Of a stretch of 60,790 nucleotides of DNA, positions 25,161 through 33,404 are shown one piece after another; position 1 is the stretch's first letter; each line of letters opens with the position of its first letter. A program made the position numbers and the translations under genes. The stretch spans positions 1 to 60,790 of the forward strand of contig CAZVZK010000057.1 in the NCBI GenBank assembly GCA_964630925.1. Direction: 5' to 3'. Source of the stretch: RGDT01 sp964630925 (GTDB lineage: Bacteria; Planctomycetota; Planctomycetia; Gemmatales; Gemmataceae). A model generated the notes under the pieces. It saw nothing but the letters and a program-made list of their open reading frames with translations. It made no database searches and was not told the origin of the DNA.

Positions 25161-27932
25161 GTGCCCATCTCCGTGCAGTGCCCCGAGCCCTCCTGCGGCC
25201 ACGTCGCCGTGATCCCACCGGAGTGCGTGGGCCGCAGCGTCGTCTGCCTGAGCTGCGGCAGGCCGCACGTCGCCGTCCCGACCTCGGACCGGGCCAAGCC
25301 CACGGCGGCCGCGGGGACGCTGCCCGCCTGGTTGGCCTCCTCGGCGGACCGCATCGGCCGCTTCGAGGTGCGTGGCCGCATCGGCCAGGGCGCCTTCGGG
25401 ACGGTCTACCGGGCCTACGACCCCCACCTCGGACGCGAGGTGGCCCTCAAGGTGCCGAACCCGGAGACCCTCAACAGCCCCAAGCGCGTGGAGAGGTTCC
25501 TCCGCGAGGCGCGGGCCTCCGCCGGCCTCCGCCACCCGCACATCGTCCCCGTGTACGACGCGGGGCAGGACGCGGGGCGGTACTTCATCGCGTCCGCCTT
25601 CATCGACGGGAAGAAGCTCGCCGACACCTTCGACGAGAAGGGCACGGATCTCAGGCGGGCGGCGAGGCTGGTACGCGAATTGGCGGAGGCGCTGGCCTAC
25701 GCCCACGAGCAGGGCATCGTGCACCGCGACGTGAAGCCCGACAACATCATGGTTGACGGCGACGGGCGTGTGCACCTGATGGACTTCGGCCTCGCCGCCC
25801 GGTTGGACGACGAGGCCCGCCTGACCAACGACGGGGCGATCCTGGGTACGCCGTCGTACATGGCCCCCGAGCAGGCGCGCGGGCAGGAGGGCGAGGCGAG
25901 GCCGGCGGCGGACCAGTACTCGGCGGGGGTGGTGCTGTACGAGCTGCTGACGGGCCGGGTGCCTTTCGACGGGCCGCCGGCCATCGTGATCCACAACCAG
26001 GTCCACACGGAGCCGGACAGGCCGACGAGGTGGCGGCGGGAGATCCCCAAGGATCTGGAGGCGATCTGCCTGAAGGCGCTGGCGAAGAGGCCGGAGGACC
26101 GGTATCGCAGCTGCGGGGCGTTGGCGAACGACCTGCGGCGCTGGCTCGAGGACGAGCCGGTCCAGGCCCGCCCTCCAAAAGCGTTCGAGCAGCTGTGCCG
26201 CTGGGTCCAGCGGAACCGTGCGGTGGCGGTCCTGGCCGGCCTGGTGGTGCTGTCCCTCATCCTCGGTGTGGCGGCATCCACCGCCCTGGCGGTCCGGGCG
26301 ACGCGCGGGGAGGCGAAGGCCTGGGAGGCCGAACGCATCCTCGGGGAGGCGAACGAGCGTGCCGCCGCCCTCCGCCGCGAGGCCGAGGCCTTGCGGGCGT
26401 CCGCCGCCAAGCTGAAGGGGGAGGCCGCCGACGCGGCGGGCCGGGCCGTCAAGGCGCGCGAGGAAGCGGATCGCCTGAACCGCCTGGCCGGGGAGAGGGC
26501 CGCCGAGGCGGAACGGCAGAAGGCGGTGGCGGCACGCCTGGCCGAGCAGGCCCGGTCGGCCAAGCGGGCCGCCGACGAGGCGCTCTCGGCGGCCCGCAAG
26601 GCCGAGGAGAAGGCGAGCCAGGTGGAGGACGAGCTGCGCCGCGGGGCCTACCCCCAGTTGATCGACGACGCCGCCCTCTACCTCAGCAAGGGGGAGCACG
26701 AGGCGGCCGCCAAGGCGCTCGCCCTGTGCCTGCCGGATCAGCGGGCCTGGGAGTGGCGCCTGCTGGACGCCTGGGCCAGGGCCGGCAAGCCGCCCTACAC
26801 GGACCACGACCTCCGCGGGCCGGGCGCCCGCAGGAGGGTCATCGCCCACGCCCACAACCCCGCCGTCACGAGGCTGGCGTGCGCGAGCGGGGACGAGGTC
26901 GCCGGCGAGTACCAGATCGCCCTGTGGGACCTCGTCAAGGGGGTGGAGGCCCGTCTGGTGGGCATCAAGGGCAAGGCGCCTCTCGCCTTCGTCTCCCTCT
27001 CGCCCGACGGGTCGGTCCTGGCCGCCGGCACGGGCTCGGCCAAGGCCCCGGCCCGCCCCGGCGCTCTCCACGTGTACGACACGGACACCGGCCGGCCCCG
27101 CCCCATCCCGGCGGGGGCCGAGAAGTTGGCGTACCTCGGGGGCGAGCTGTCCCCCGACGGCGACACCCTGGCCGCCCTGTCCACCAGGCTGCCCGTCCGG
27201 ACGCCCTTGCAGCCGCAGATCACCCTCTTCAACACCAGGACCGGCAAGCCGTCCGACAAGTTCAAGCCGCCACGCATGGCGGCGCACACCTACTTCCACT
27301 TCCGCCCGGATTGGCGGGTCGCCGCCCGCATGGAGCGCGTCGCGCCGATCAACGAGCTGTCACGCCTCGTCTTCGCCGGCTTGCTGGACGCCCGGACGGG
27401 CGCCGAGACGCTGAAGCCGGACTGGGACAGCGCACGCCACCGGAGCCTGACCTTCAGCCCCGACGGCACGAAGTTCGCGGTCAGGCTCGACGACCCGTTG
27501 CAGGACACCCTCACCGTCTTCTCCCTGGCCGGCAAGAAGCTGGCCTCCGCCGACCTGACCCGCGAGTCGCCCCGCCGCAAAGAGCTGGACGAGGTGCTGT
27601 TCAGCCCGGACGGGGCCCGCATCGCCGTCCCCTCCGCCTACGCCGTCGAGGTCCGCGACGCCGAAAAGCTCGGCCTGATCGCCACCATCGCCACCGAGGC
27701 GAATGTCCCGGTCCGCTTCTCCGCCTTCTCCCCGGACGGCGGGCTACTGATGCTGCCTTCCAACTGGCCCGGCCCGTCCGCCATCCGCGTGTGGGATGCC
27801 TCGAACGGCCGCCCCCGCGTCACCTTGCCGGGCCTGCCCCAGGGCGGCCACTTCGCCGTCAGCCCGGACTGGTCCCGCCTCGTCCAGTACACCCCGGACA
27901 CCCTCCGGGTCTGGCGCCTGCCGCCCCCCTGA
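25161..27932 (+). CDS. Zinc-ribbon Ser/Thr kinase with coiled coil and beta-propeller (module A1)
   Basis: A protein of 923 residues. It starts with a zinc ribbon (C7, C12, C29, C32), then a kinase (about 67-330) with GQGAFG, K97, HRD D190, MDFG D208 and APEQ, all intact. One membrane helix is at about 353-378, a long Ala/Glu/Lys coiled coil at about 380-505, then irregular propeller blades (VSLSPDGSVLAAG, LTFSPDGTKFAV, VLFSPDGARIAV) to the end. It starts with GTG, matching residue for residue the ATG start of its paralogue at 30013. It faces FHA kinase 28630-29838. A 273-base tract (25827-26099) is identical to 30676-30948. Confidence 0.93.
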   Translation: MPISVQCPEPSCGHVAVIPPECVGRSVVCLSCGRPHVAVPTSDRAKPTAAAGTLPAWLASSADRIGRFEVRGRIGQGAFGTVYRAYDPHLGREVALKVPNPETLNSPKRVERFLREARASAGLRHPHIVPVYDAGQDAGRYFIASAFIDGKKLADTFDEKGTDLRRAARLVRELAEALAYAHEQGIVHRDVKPDNIMVDGDGRVHLMDFGLAARLDDEARLTNDGAILGTPSYMAPEQARGQEGEARPAADQYSAGVVLYELLTGRVPFDGPPAIVIHNQVHTEPDRPTRWRREIPKDLEAICLKALAKRPEDRYRSCGALANDLRRWLEDEPVQARPPKAFEQLCRWVQRNRAVAVLAGLVVLSLILGVAASTALAVRATRGEAKAWEAERILGEANERAAALRREAEALRASAAKLKGEAADAAGRAVKAREEADRLNRLAGERAAEAERQKAVAARLAEQARSAKRAADEALSAARKAEEKASQVEDELRRGAYPQLIDDAALYLSKGEHEAAAKALALCLPDQRAWEWRLLDAWARAGKPPYTDHDLRGPGARRRVIAHAHNPAVTRLACASGDEVAGEYQIALWDLVKGVEARLVGIKGKAPLAFVSLSPDGSVLAAGTGSAKAPARPGALHVYDTDTGRPRPIPAGAEKLAYLGGELSPDGDTLAALSTRLPVRTPLQPQITLFNTRTGKPSDKFKPPRMAAHTYFHFRPDWRVAARMERVAPINELSRLVFAGLLDARTGAETLKPDWDSARHRSLTFSPDGTKFAVRLDDPLQDTLTVFSLAGKKLASADLTRESPRRKELDEVLFSPDGARIAVPSAYAVEVRDAEKLGLIATIATEANVPVRFSAFSPDGGLLMLPSNWPGPSAIRVWDASNGRPRVTLPGLPQGGHFAVSPDWSRLVQYTPDTLRVWRLPPP
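25827..26099 (+). repeat. 273-bp identical tract between kinase paralogues, copy 1
   Basis: Covers the activation segment and the C-lobe (from NDGAILGTPSY to RPED). By eye no mismatch to 30676-30948 was found, while DNA on both sides differs freely, including at silent positions. This is the pattern left by gene conversion. Confidence 0.85.
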
Positions 27933-27937
27933 CGCCT

Positions 27938-27985
27938 CTCACGCCCAGGCCTTCAGCTCCTTCCGGAACGCCAGCACGTCGGGGT
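27938..27985. repeat. 48-bp direct repeat, left copy (3' tail of FHA kinase)
   Basis: Identical to 28629-28676, which is the end of the FHA kinase gene including its stop codon. Here the tail is free-standing, six bases after kinase A1. With its partner it brackets the toxin-antitoxin cassette. Confidence 0.9.
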
Positions 27986-28025
27986 GTCGTCAGGTGCGCC
28001 ACCGGGCTGTGGCGTCGGCCTGGCT

Positions 28026-28329
28026 TCAGGGCAGCCGCGTCAGCCATCCGCCGGGGCGCTGGCGCTGATGCGGGACGGCGAAGACGATGGTGTCGTCGCC
28101 GTCCACCTCGTAGAAGATCAGGTAGGGGAAGCCCCGGACGACGACACGCCGCAGCTCCCGGCCCGGCACCGACGGTGTGACCGCCGCGCCGATCTGCGGG
28201 AATAGCTCGATGGAGTGGAGTGCGGCCTCGATGGCGTCCGCGCAATCCTGGCCCCGCCCGCTGGGCTTCATGCCAGGCGGTGGCCCGGGCGATGTCCTCC
28301 TGCGCCTTCGGCAGCACGAGGAGGCTCAC
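28026..28329 (-). pseudogene. ParE/RelE-family toxin, frameshifted
   Basis: The start (GTG at 28329, overlapping the antitoxin stop as GTGA) reads SLLVLPKAQEDIARATAWHE, the normal first helices of ParE/RelE toxins. After about 25 codons, near 28261, the family sequence continues in another frame: QDCADAIEAALHSIELFPQI, then RRVVVRGFPYLIFYEVDGDD and IVFAVPHQRQRPGGW up to the stop at 28026. The break lies in GCGGGGCCAGG; losing about five bases from a G-L-G codon stretch would explain it. The ATG at 28271 could start only a headless product. A toxin killed by frameshift while the antitoxin survives is a typical decay route. Confidence 0.8.
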
Positions 28330-28556
28330 GGCTTCTTCCCCGGCAGGCCTTCCCGGACCTGGCGCATGGCCTCGCGCCAGCCGATGGGGTCCGCCCCGCC
28401 CGCCCGCCACTCCGCGGCGCGGCGCTTGCTCTCCTCGACCCACGCGGCTTCCCATTCGGGGTCGGCTTCGAGGCTCGATAGCAAGGAGTCCGCTAGCTCC
28501 GCTCGCTCCCCGCCCGGGAGCTTCAACGCCTCGGCCAGCAATTCTTCTCGTGACAT
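28326..28556 (-). CDS. Antitoxin of the addiction-module component family
   Basis: A protein of 76 residues. It starts MSREELLAEALKLPGGERAE and has LADSLLSSL, then a charged end with W-x-x-E-x-x-R-R; this matches the small 'addiction module component' antitoxins (PF09720/TIGR02574) that pair with ParE/RelE toxins. The gene overlaps the toxin start by four bases, the usual order of antitoxin first. It is intact. The gene is followed on the same strand only by the broken toxin. Confidence 0.88.
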   Translation of the reverse strand: MSREELLAEALKLPGGERAELADSLLSSLEADPEWEAAWVEESKRRAAEWRAGGADPIGWREAMRQVREGLPGKKP

Positions 28557-28628
28557 GGCATGTCCTCCTGGCGGGATTGTATCGGGTTCGGCGGGCGGAC
28601 GGCAGGCACGGCCCAGGCCGCCTCCATC

Positions 28629-28676
28629 CTCACGCCCAGGCCTTCAGCTCCTTCCGGAACGCCAGCACGTCGGGGT
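28629..28676. repeat. 48-bp direct repeat, right copy
   Basis: Right partner of 27938-27985; it forms the last codons and stop of the FHA kinase gene. The bases just outside both copies differ. Confidence 0.9.
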
Positions 28677-29838
28677 AGCGCTCCCCGGGCTCGCGCCGGA
28701 GGGCGCGGTGCACGGCCGCGGCCAGCCCCTCCGGTATGTCCGCGCGGCGCGAGCGGATCGGCACCACGTCCTCCGTGGTGATGTGGATGAGCTGCAGCGG
28801 CGACCCGCGCGGCAGGTCATGGACGTACTGCCCCGTCAAGAGCGTGTAGAGCGTCGCCGCCGCGGAATACTGGTCCGCGGCCGGCCTGACGTCGCGGAAG
28901 TGGGTCACCTGCTCCGGGGCCATGTAGTTCGTCGTCCCGCCCACGTCCCCCTGGAGGGTCACGCCGCTCATCCCCGAGGACTCGTAAGCCCGCGCCAGGC
29001 CGAAGTCCGCCAGCTTCGCCGTCTTGCGGCCCGCCCCGGACGGGACGAGGATGTTGGAGGGCTTGATGTCGCGGTGGACGAACCCCTGCTGGTGGGCGTG
29101 ATGCAGGCCGGCGAGGATCTGGCACATGATGCGGACCGACAGCCTGACCGGCATCGGCCCCGTCGCGGCCAGCGCCTTGCTCAGGTCCGTCCCCTGCACC
29201 AGCTCCATCGACAGGTAGATCACGTCCCCGAGCTGGCGGGCCTCGTGGAACCCCACCACGTTGGCGTGCCGGAGGCTTTGCAGCACGATCGCCTCGCGCA
29301 GGAACCGCTCGACGTGCCTGCGCGGGGTGGACGGCAGTGCCCTGATCGTCTTCACGGCCGCCATCAGCCCGTCGCTCACCCGCCTGGCCTGGTACACCAC
29401 CCCCAGCGCGCCGCGGCCCAGCTCCTTGATGATCTCGTACCCCCACACCAGAGGGTCGGACGGCGGCCGCGGCGCCGCCAGGGCGGCCGGCGGCGACGTC
29501 TCGTCGAGCCCCAGCGTCATCTGGCGCTCCGGGTCGTCCGGCTCCACGGAGACCTTGAACACCGTGTGCCCGGCGCGGATCTCGTCGCCGTCCTTGATCT
29601 CCGCCACCTCCACGCGCACCCCGTTGATGTGGACGCCGTTGCGGCTCTTGAGGTCCATGAGCCGGCAGCGGGGCGGGTTCACCTCCAGGACGAAGTGGCG
29701 GCGTGAGAAGTACGGGTCGTCGAACGACAACTGGAGGTGCGCGTCGTTGACGCGCCCGACGAGGAAGGTGTCGTGCCCCTCGAACGTGAACTCCTTGCCG
29801 CGGTGCGGCCCGTCCGTCACGCGCAGGATCAGACGCAT
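28630..29838 (-). CDS. FHA domain Ser/Thr kinase (module B1)
   Basis: A protein of 402 residues. The FHA domain (about 1-105) shows FLVGRVNDAHLQL, SRRHFVLEV and LMDLKSRNGVHING, which together bind phosphothreonine. The kinase (about 130-400) has GRGALG, the Lys in AAVKTI, HRDIKPSNIL, DFGLA and MAPEQ; all are intact. No membrane helix is seen, so it should be cytoplasmic, and it may dock on phosphorylated partners such as the facing kinase A1. ATG 29838 gives the conserved start MRLILRVTDG; the frame is open above it but unlike the paralogue. The last codons lie in the 48-bp repeat. Two hundred bases at its start equal 34402-34601. Confidence 0.93.
   Translation of the reverse strand: MRLILRVTDGPHRGKEFTFEGHDTFLVGRVNDAHLQLSFDDPYFSRRHFVLEVNPPRCRLMDLKSRNGVHINGVRVEVAEIKDGDEIRAGHTVFKVSVEPDDPERQMTLGLDETSPPAALAAPRPPSDPLVWGYEIIKELGRGALGVVYQARRVSDGLMAAVKTIRALPSTPRRHVERFLREAIVLQSLRHANVVGFHEARQLGDVIYLSMELVQGTDLSKALAATGPMPVRLSVRIMCQILAGLHHAHQQGFVHRDIKPSNILVPSGAGRKTAKLADFGLARAYESSGMSGVTLQGDVGGTTNYMAPEQVTHFRDVRPAADQYSAAATLYTLLTGQYVHDLPRGSPLQLIHITTEDVVPIRSRRADIPEGLAAAVHRALRREPGERYPDVLAFRKELKAWA
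29633..29832. repeat. 200-bp identical tract between FHA kinases, copy 1
   Basis: Encodes most of the FHA domain. By eye it equals 34402-34601 base for base, while flanking DNA of the two genes has diverged. Confidence 0.85.
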
Positions 29839-29872
29839 CACTCCACCTCCGGGCGGCCCGGCCGGAGAGGGC

Positions 29873-29891
29873 GGGCATGCCGGGAGGCTAT
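29873..29891 (-). promoter_or_regulatory. Shared upstream motif, copy 2
   Basis: Reverse strand reads ATAGCCTCCCGGCATGCCC, 35 bases before the FHA kinase B1 start. See 24794-24813 and 34646-34665; one base is missing and one changed here. Confidence 0.4.
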
Positions 29892-30012
29892 CTCGCCGGG
29901 GGCAGGGCGTCAACGGGCATCAGGGAACGGGGTGGTGCGTCTCATGAGATGGCACAGCCGGCCCTGGGCGTGTAACCTAGCCGATACCACCGAAGTACCC
30001 CAGGAGGAGAGC

Positions 30013-33000
30013 ATGCCCATCTCCGTGCAGTGCCCGAGCCCCGCGTGCGGCAAGGTCAGCGTCGTCCCCGATGACCTCACGGGCAAACAGCTCAGGTGCG
30101 GGCAGTGCGGCACTGGCTTCGTCGCCGGGACGGTCGCCGAGGGGCGGGTCGACATTTTCCCCGCACCTCCGCCGCCCTTGCCCCCCGGCTTGCCCGCGCA
30201 GAAGATCGGGCGGTTCGAGGTGCTGGGCAGGCTGGGCCAGGGCGCGTTCGGCACCGTTTATCGGGCCTACGACCCGCAGCTCGGCCGCGAGGTGGCGCTC
30301 AAGGTGCCCAACCCCGGCACCCTCGACAGCCCCAAGCGCGTCGAACGTTTCCTGCGCGAGGCCAGGTCGGCGGCGGGGCTGCGGCACCCGCACATCGTCC
30401 CCGTGTTCGACGCGGGGCAGGACGGCGGGCGCTACTACATCGCGTCCGCGTTCATCGACGGGAAGAGGCTGTCCGACACGTTCGACGAGAAGGGCACCGA
30501 CCTGAGGCGGGCGGCGAGGCTGGTGCGCGAATTGGCGGAGGCGCTGGCCTACGCCCACGAGCAGGGCATCGTCCACCGCGACGTGAAGCCGCACAACATC
30601 ATGGTGGACGGCGACGGCCGCGTCCACCTGATGGACTTCGGGCTGGCGTCGCGGCAGGACGAGGCGAAGCTGACGAACGACGGGGCGATCCTGGGTACGC
30701 CGTCGTACATGGCCCCCGAGCAGGCGCGCGGGCAGGAGGGCGAGGCGAGGCCGGCGGCGGACCAGTACTCGGCGGGGGTGGTGCTGTACGAGCTGCTGAC
30801 GGGCCGGGTGCCTTTCGACGGGCCGCCGGCCATCGTGATCCACAACCAGGTCCACACGGAGCCGGACAGGCCGACGAGGTGGCGGCGGGAGATCCCCAAG
30901 GATCTGGAGGCGATCTGCCTGAAGGCGCTGGCGAAGAGGCCGGAGGACAGGTACCGGAGCTGCGGGGCGTTAGCGGCCGATCTGCGGCGCTGGCTGGACG
31001 ACGAGCCGGTGGCGGTGCGCCCGCCGGACGCGATGGAGCAGTTGGGGCGGTGGGTGAGCCGCAACCGGGCGGTGGCGGCGCTGTCGGGGGCGGTGGCGCT
31101 GGTGCTGGTGGCGGGCGTGGTTGTGTCGGCGGCCTTCTCGCTGTGGGCGGGGAGCGAGGCCCGACGGGCCGACCAGGAGGCGACGGCGGCGCGGGAAGCC
31201 CTGGCCAGCTCCCAGGCGAGCGAGAGGCGTGCGGCTGCCGCGGTCGAGGAGGCGCTCAAAAGCGCCGCGGCCGCGGAGGCGAGCGAGAAGTTAGCCCTGG
31301 CCGCCGCACTCAAGACGAGGGAGAGCGAGGAGCGGTTGAAGGCCGCCGCGGCCAAGGCGACGCAGCTCGAGGAGCGCGAGGCCAGGGCGAGAGAAGCCGA
31401 GGAGGGAATGAAAGCGGCCCACCTGCGTGCCCAAGCCGAGAATCGCGCGGCAGAACACCTGGCGTCTCATGCGGAGGCGGCCCGGCACGCGATGCTGGTC
31501 GAGCTGGCCCTGTCGTCCAGGGAGCGGCGCGACGGGGCGATGGCAAGCCGGATCCTGGATCTGGCCGCCCCACGGTTCCAGCAGACATGGGAGACGAGGC
31601 ACGTCCGCGGCCTGCGCGAGCATGCGGCGAAGACACTGATGGGGCACACCGACTGGGTCAACTGCGTGGCATTCTGCCCCGAGGACAAACGGATCGTCAG
31701 CGGGAGCAAGGACGGGACGCTGAAGTTGTGGGACGCCCACACGGGGAATGAGATCCGGACACTCAAGGGCCACCCCGGCGACGTCAACGACGTGGCATTC
31801 AGCCCCGACGGCAGACGCATCGCCAGCGCCAGCCATGACGGGACCGTGCGTGTGTGGGACACACAGACGGGCAAGCCGATCCGCACGCTGAGTGGCCACA
31901 CGGGGTGGGTCTGCTGCGTGGCATTCAGCCCCGATGGGGAGCGCATCGCCAGCGGGGGCCAGGACAAGACCCTGAAGGTGTGGGACGCCCAGGCGGGGAA
32001 GGCGATCCGCACCCTCAAGGGGCACTCCAAACCGGTCCTCGGCGTGACGTTCAGCCCCGACGGCAAGCGCATCGCCAGCGGCGGGGGCGGTGACGAGATG
32101 GTGAGGGTTTGGGACGCGCAGGGCATGAAGCCGATCCACGCCTTCAAGGGCCACGTGGGCGGGGTACTCAGCGTGGCGTTCAGCCCCGACGGCAGGCGCA
32201 TCGCCAGCGGGGGCGCTGACAAGACGCTGAGGCTGTGGGAGGCCCAGACGGGGAAGCAGGTCCGGGCCTTCATCGGCCACTCCGACAGCGTCGGCAGCGT
32301 GACGTTCAGCCCCGACGGCCAGCACATCCTCAGTGGGAGCGACGACAAGACCCTGAAGGTGTGGGGCGTGCAGACGGGGAAGGAGGTCCGCGCCCTGGCC
32401 GGCCACGCCGAGAGGGTCGCCTGTGTCGCCTTCAGCCGCGACGGCACGCGCATCGCCAGCGCCAGCCACGACAGGACGCTCAAGGTGTGGGACGCGAGCG
32501 TGCGGCAGGAGAGGCATTCGCTCCAGGGGCACACCGCAGGCGTCAACGGCGTGACGTTCAGCCCCGACAACACACACATCGCCAGCGCCAGCCACGACGA
32601 GACGGTGAGGGTGTGGGACGCCCGGACGGGTAAGGAGGCCCTGGCCATCAAGGGCCACAAGGGCTGGGTCCACTGCGTGGCGTTCAGCCCCGACGGCACG
32701 CGCATCGCCAGCGGGGGCCGGGACAAGACTGTGCGGGTGTGGGACGCCCGGACGGGGAAGGAGATCCTGACACTCAAGGGCCACACCGGCGACATCAACG
32801 GCGTGGCCTTCAGCCCGGACGGCAAGCGAATCGCCAGCGCCAGCAATGATTCGACGGTGCGTGTCTGGGACGCCGAGACGGGCGCGGAAGTCTGGACGCT
32901 CTCCGGCCATGCCAAACCGGCCATGAGCGTGGCGTTCAGCCCCGACGGCACACGCCTCGTGACTGGGAGCGACGACGAGACGGTTCGGGTGTGGGACGCC

Positions 33001-33387
33001 CAGACGGGGAAGGAGATCCGGACACTCAAGGGCCACACGGGCTGCATCTCCAGCGTGGCGTTCAGCCCCGACGGCGAGCGCATCGCCAGCGGGAGCGACG
33101 ACACAACCCTGAGGCTGTGGGACGCGCGGACGGGGAAGGCGATCCTAACCCTGGCTGGGCATGCCGAGAGGGTCGCCTGCGTCGCCTTCAGCCGCGACGG
33201 CACGCGTATCGCCAGCGCCAGCCACGACAGGACCGTGAAGCTGTGGGACGCAAAGACGGGCCAGAGGATGATCTCACTCAAGGGGCACGCGGACAGGGTC
33301 AACGGGGTGGCATTCAGCCCCGATGGGAAGTCCATCGCCAGCGCCGGCCAGGACAGGGCGGTGAAGGTGTGGGCCGGCGACGAGTAG
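30013..33387 (+). CDS. Zinc-ribbon Ser/Thr kinase with 14 WD40 repeats (module A2)
   Basis: A protein of 1124 residues. The plan equals A1: zinc ribbon (C7, C12, C29, C32), intact kinase (GQGAFG, VALK, HRDVKP, MDFG, APEQ), one membrane helix near 353-380, and a charged coiled coil to about 520. From about 543 to the end it has fourteen regular WD40 repeats (pattern GH..V..VAFSPDG.RIASGS.D.T..VWD), enough for two seven-blade propellers. The ATG has a strong ribosome site (CAGGAGGAGAGC). It probably senses or scaffolds partners outside while phosphorylating inside. Repeats 7 and 13 are almost identical, so blades were copied recently. Confidence 0.95.
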   Translation: MPISVQCPSPACGKVSVVPDDLTGKQLRCGQCGTGFVAGTVAEGRVDIFPAPPPPLPPGLPAQKIGRFEVLGRLGQGAFGTVYRAYDPQLGREVALKVPNPGTLDSPKRVERFLREARSAAGLRHPHIVPVFDAGQDGGRYYIASAFIDGKRLSDTFDEKGTDLRRAARLVRELAEALAYAHEQGIVHRDVKPHNIMVDGDGRVHLMDFGLASRQDEAKLTNDGAILGTPSYMAPEQARGQEGEARPAADQYSAGVVLYELLTGRVPFDGPPAIVIHNQVHTEPDRPTRWRREIPKDLEAICLKALAKRPEDRYRSCGALAADLRRWLDDEPVAVRPPDAMEQLGRWVSRNRAVAALSGAVALVLVAGVVVSAAFSLWAGSEARRADQEATAAREALASSQASERRAAAAVEEALKSAAAAEASEKLALAAALKTRESEERLKAAAAKATQLEEREARAREAEEGMKAAHLRAQAENRAAEHLASHAEAARHAMLVELALSSRERRDGAMASRILDLAAPRFQQTWETRHVRGLREHAAKTLMGHTDWVNCVAFCPEDKRIVSGSKDGTLKLWDAHTGNEIRTLKGHPGDVNDVAFSPDGRRIASASHDGTVRVWDTQTGKPIRTLSGHTGWVCCVAFSPDGERIASGGQDKTLKVWDAQAGKAIRTLKGHSKPVLGVTFSPDGKRIASGGGGDEMVRVWDAQGMKPIHAFKGHVGGVLSVAFSPDGRRIASGGADKTLRLWEAQTGKQVRAFIGHSDSVGSVTFSPDGQHILSGSDDKTLKVWGVQTGKEVRALAGHAERVACVAFSRDGTRIASASHDRTLKVWDASVRQERHSLQGHTAGVNGVTFSPDNTHIASASHDETVRVWDARTGKEALAIKGHKGWVHCVAFSPDGTRIASGGRDKTVRVWDARTGKEILTLKGHTGDINGVAFSPDGKRIASASNDSTVRVWDAETGAEVWTLSGHAKPAMSVAFSPDGTRLVTGSDDETVRVWDAQTGKEIRTLKGHTGCISSVAFSPDGERIASGSDDTTLRLWDARTGKAILTLAGHAERVACVAFSRDGTRIASASHDRTVKLWDAKTGQRMISLKGHADRVNGVAFSPDGKSIASAGQDRAVKVWAGDE
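30676..30948 (+). repeat. 273-bp identical tract between kinase paralogues, copy 2
   Basis: Partner of 25827-26099; covers the activation segment and C-lobe of kinase A2. Confidence 0.85.
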
Positions 33388-33404
33388 CGGAGGCTTCAAA
33401 GAGC

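Larger units (their letters stand above)
27986..28676. mobile_element. Putative toxin-antitoxin cassette bracketed by 48-bp direct repeats
   Basis: A 643-base insert (27986-28628) plus one repeat copy (28629-28676). It holds a ParE-like toxin (broken) and its antitoxin and no recombinase. The insertion left the FHA kinase intact because the repeat regenerates its last 16 codons, as seen when elements integrate at gene 3' ends. Whether it moved by site-specific recombination, or arose by a duplication with later gene insertion, cannot be told. Confidence 0.45.

Noticed and set aside
31638..33387. Tandem DNA repeat array
   Set aside because: The periodicity of about 126 bases is the WD40 coding repeat, not a separate DNA repeat.
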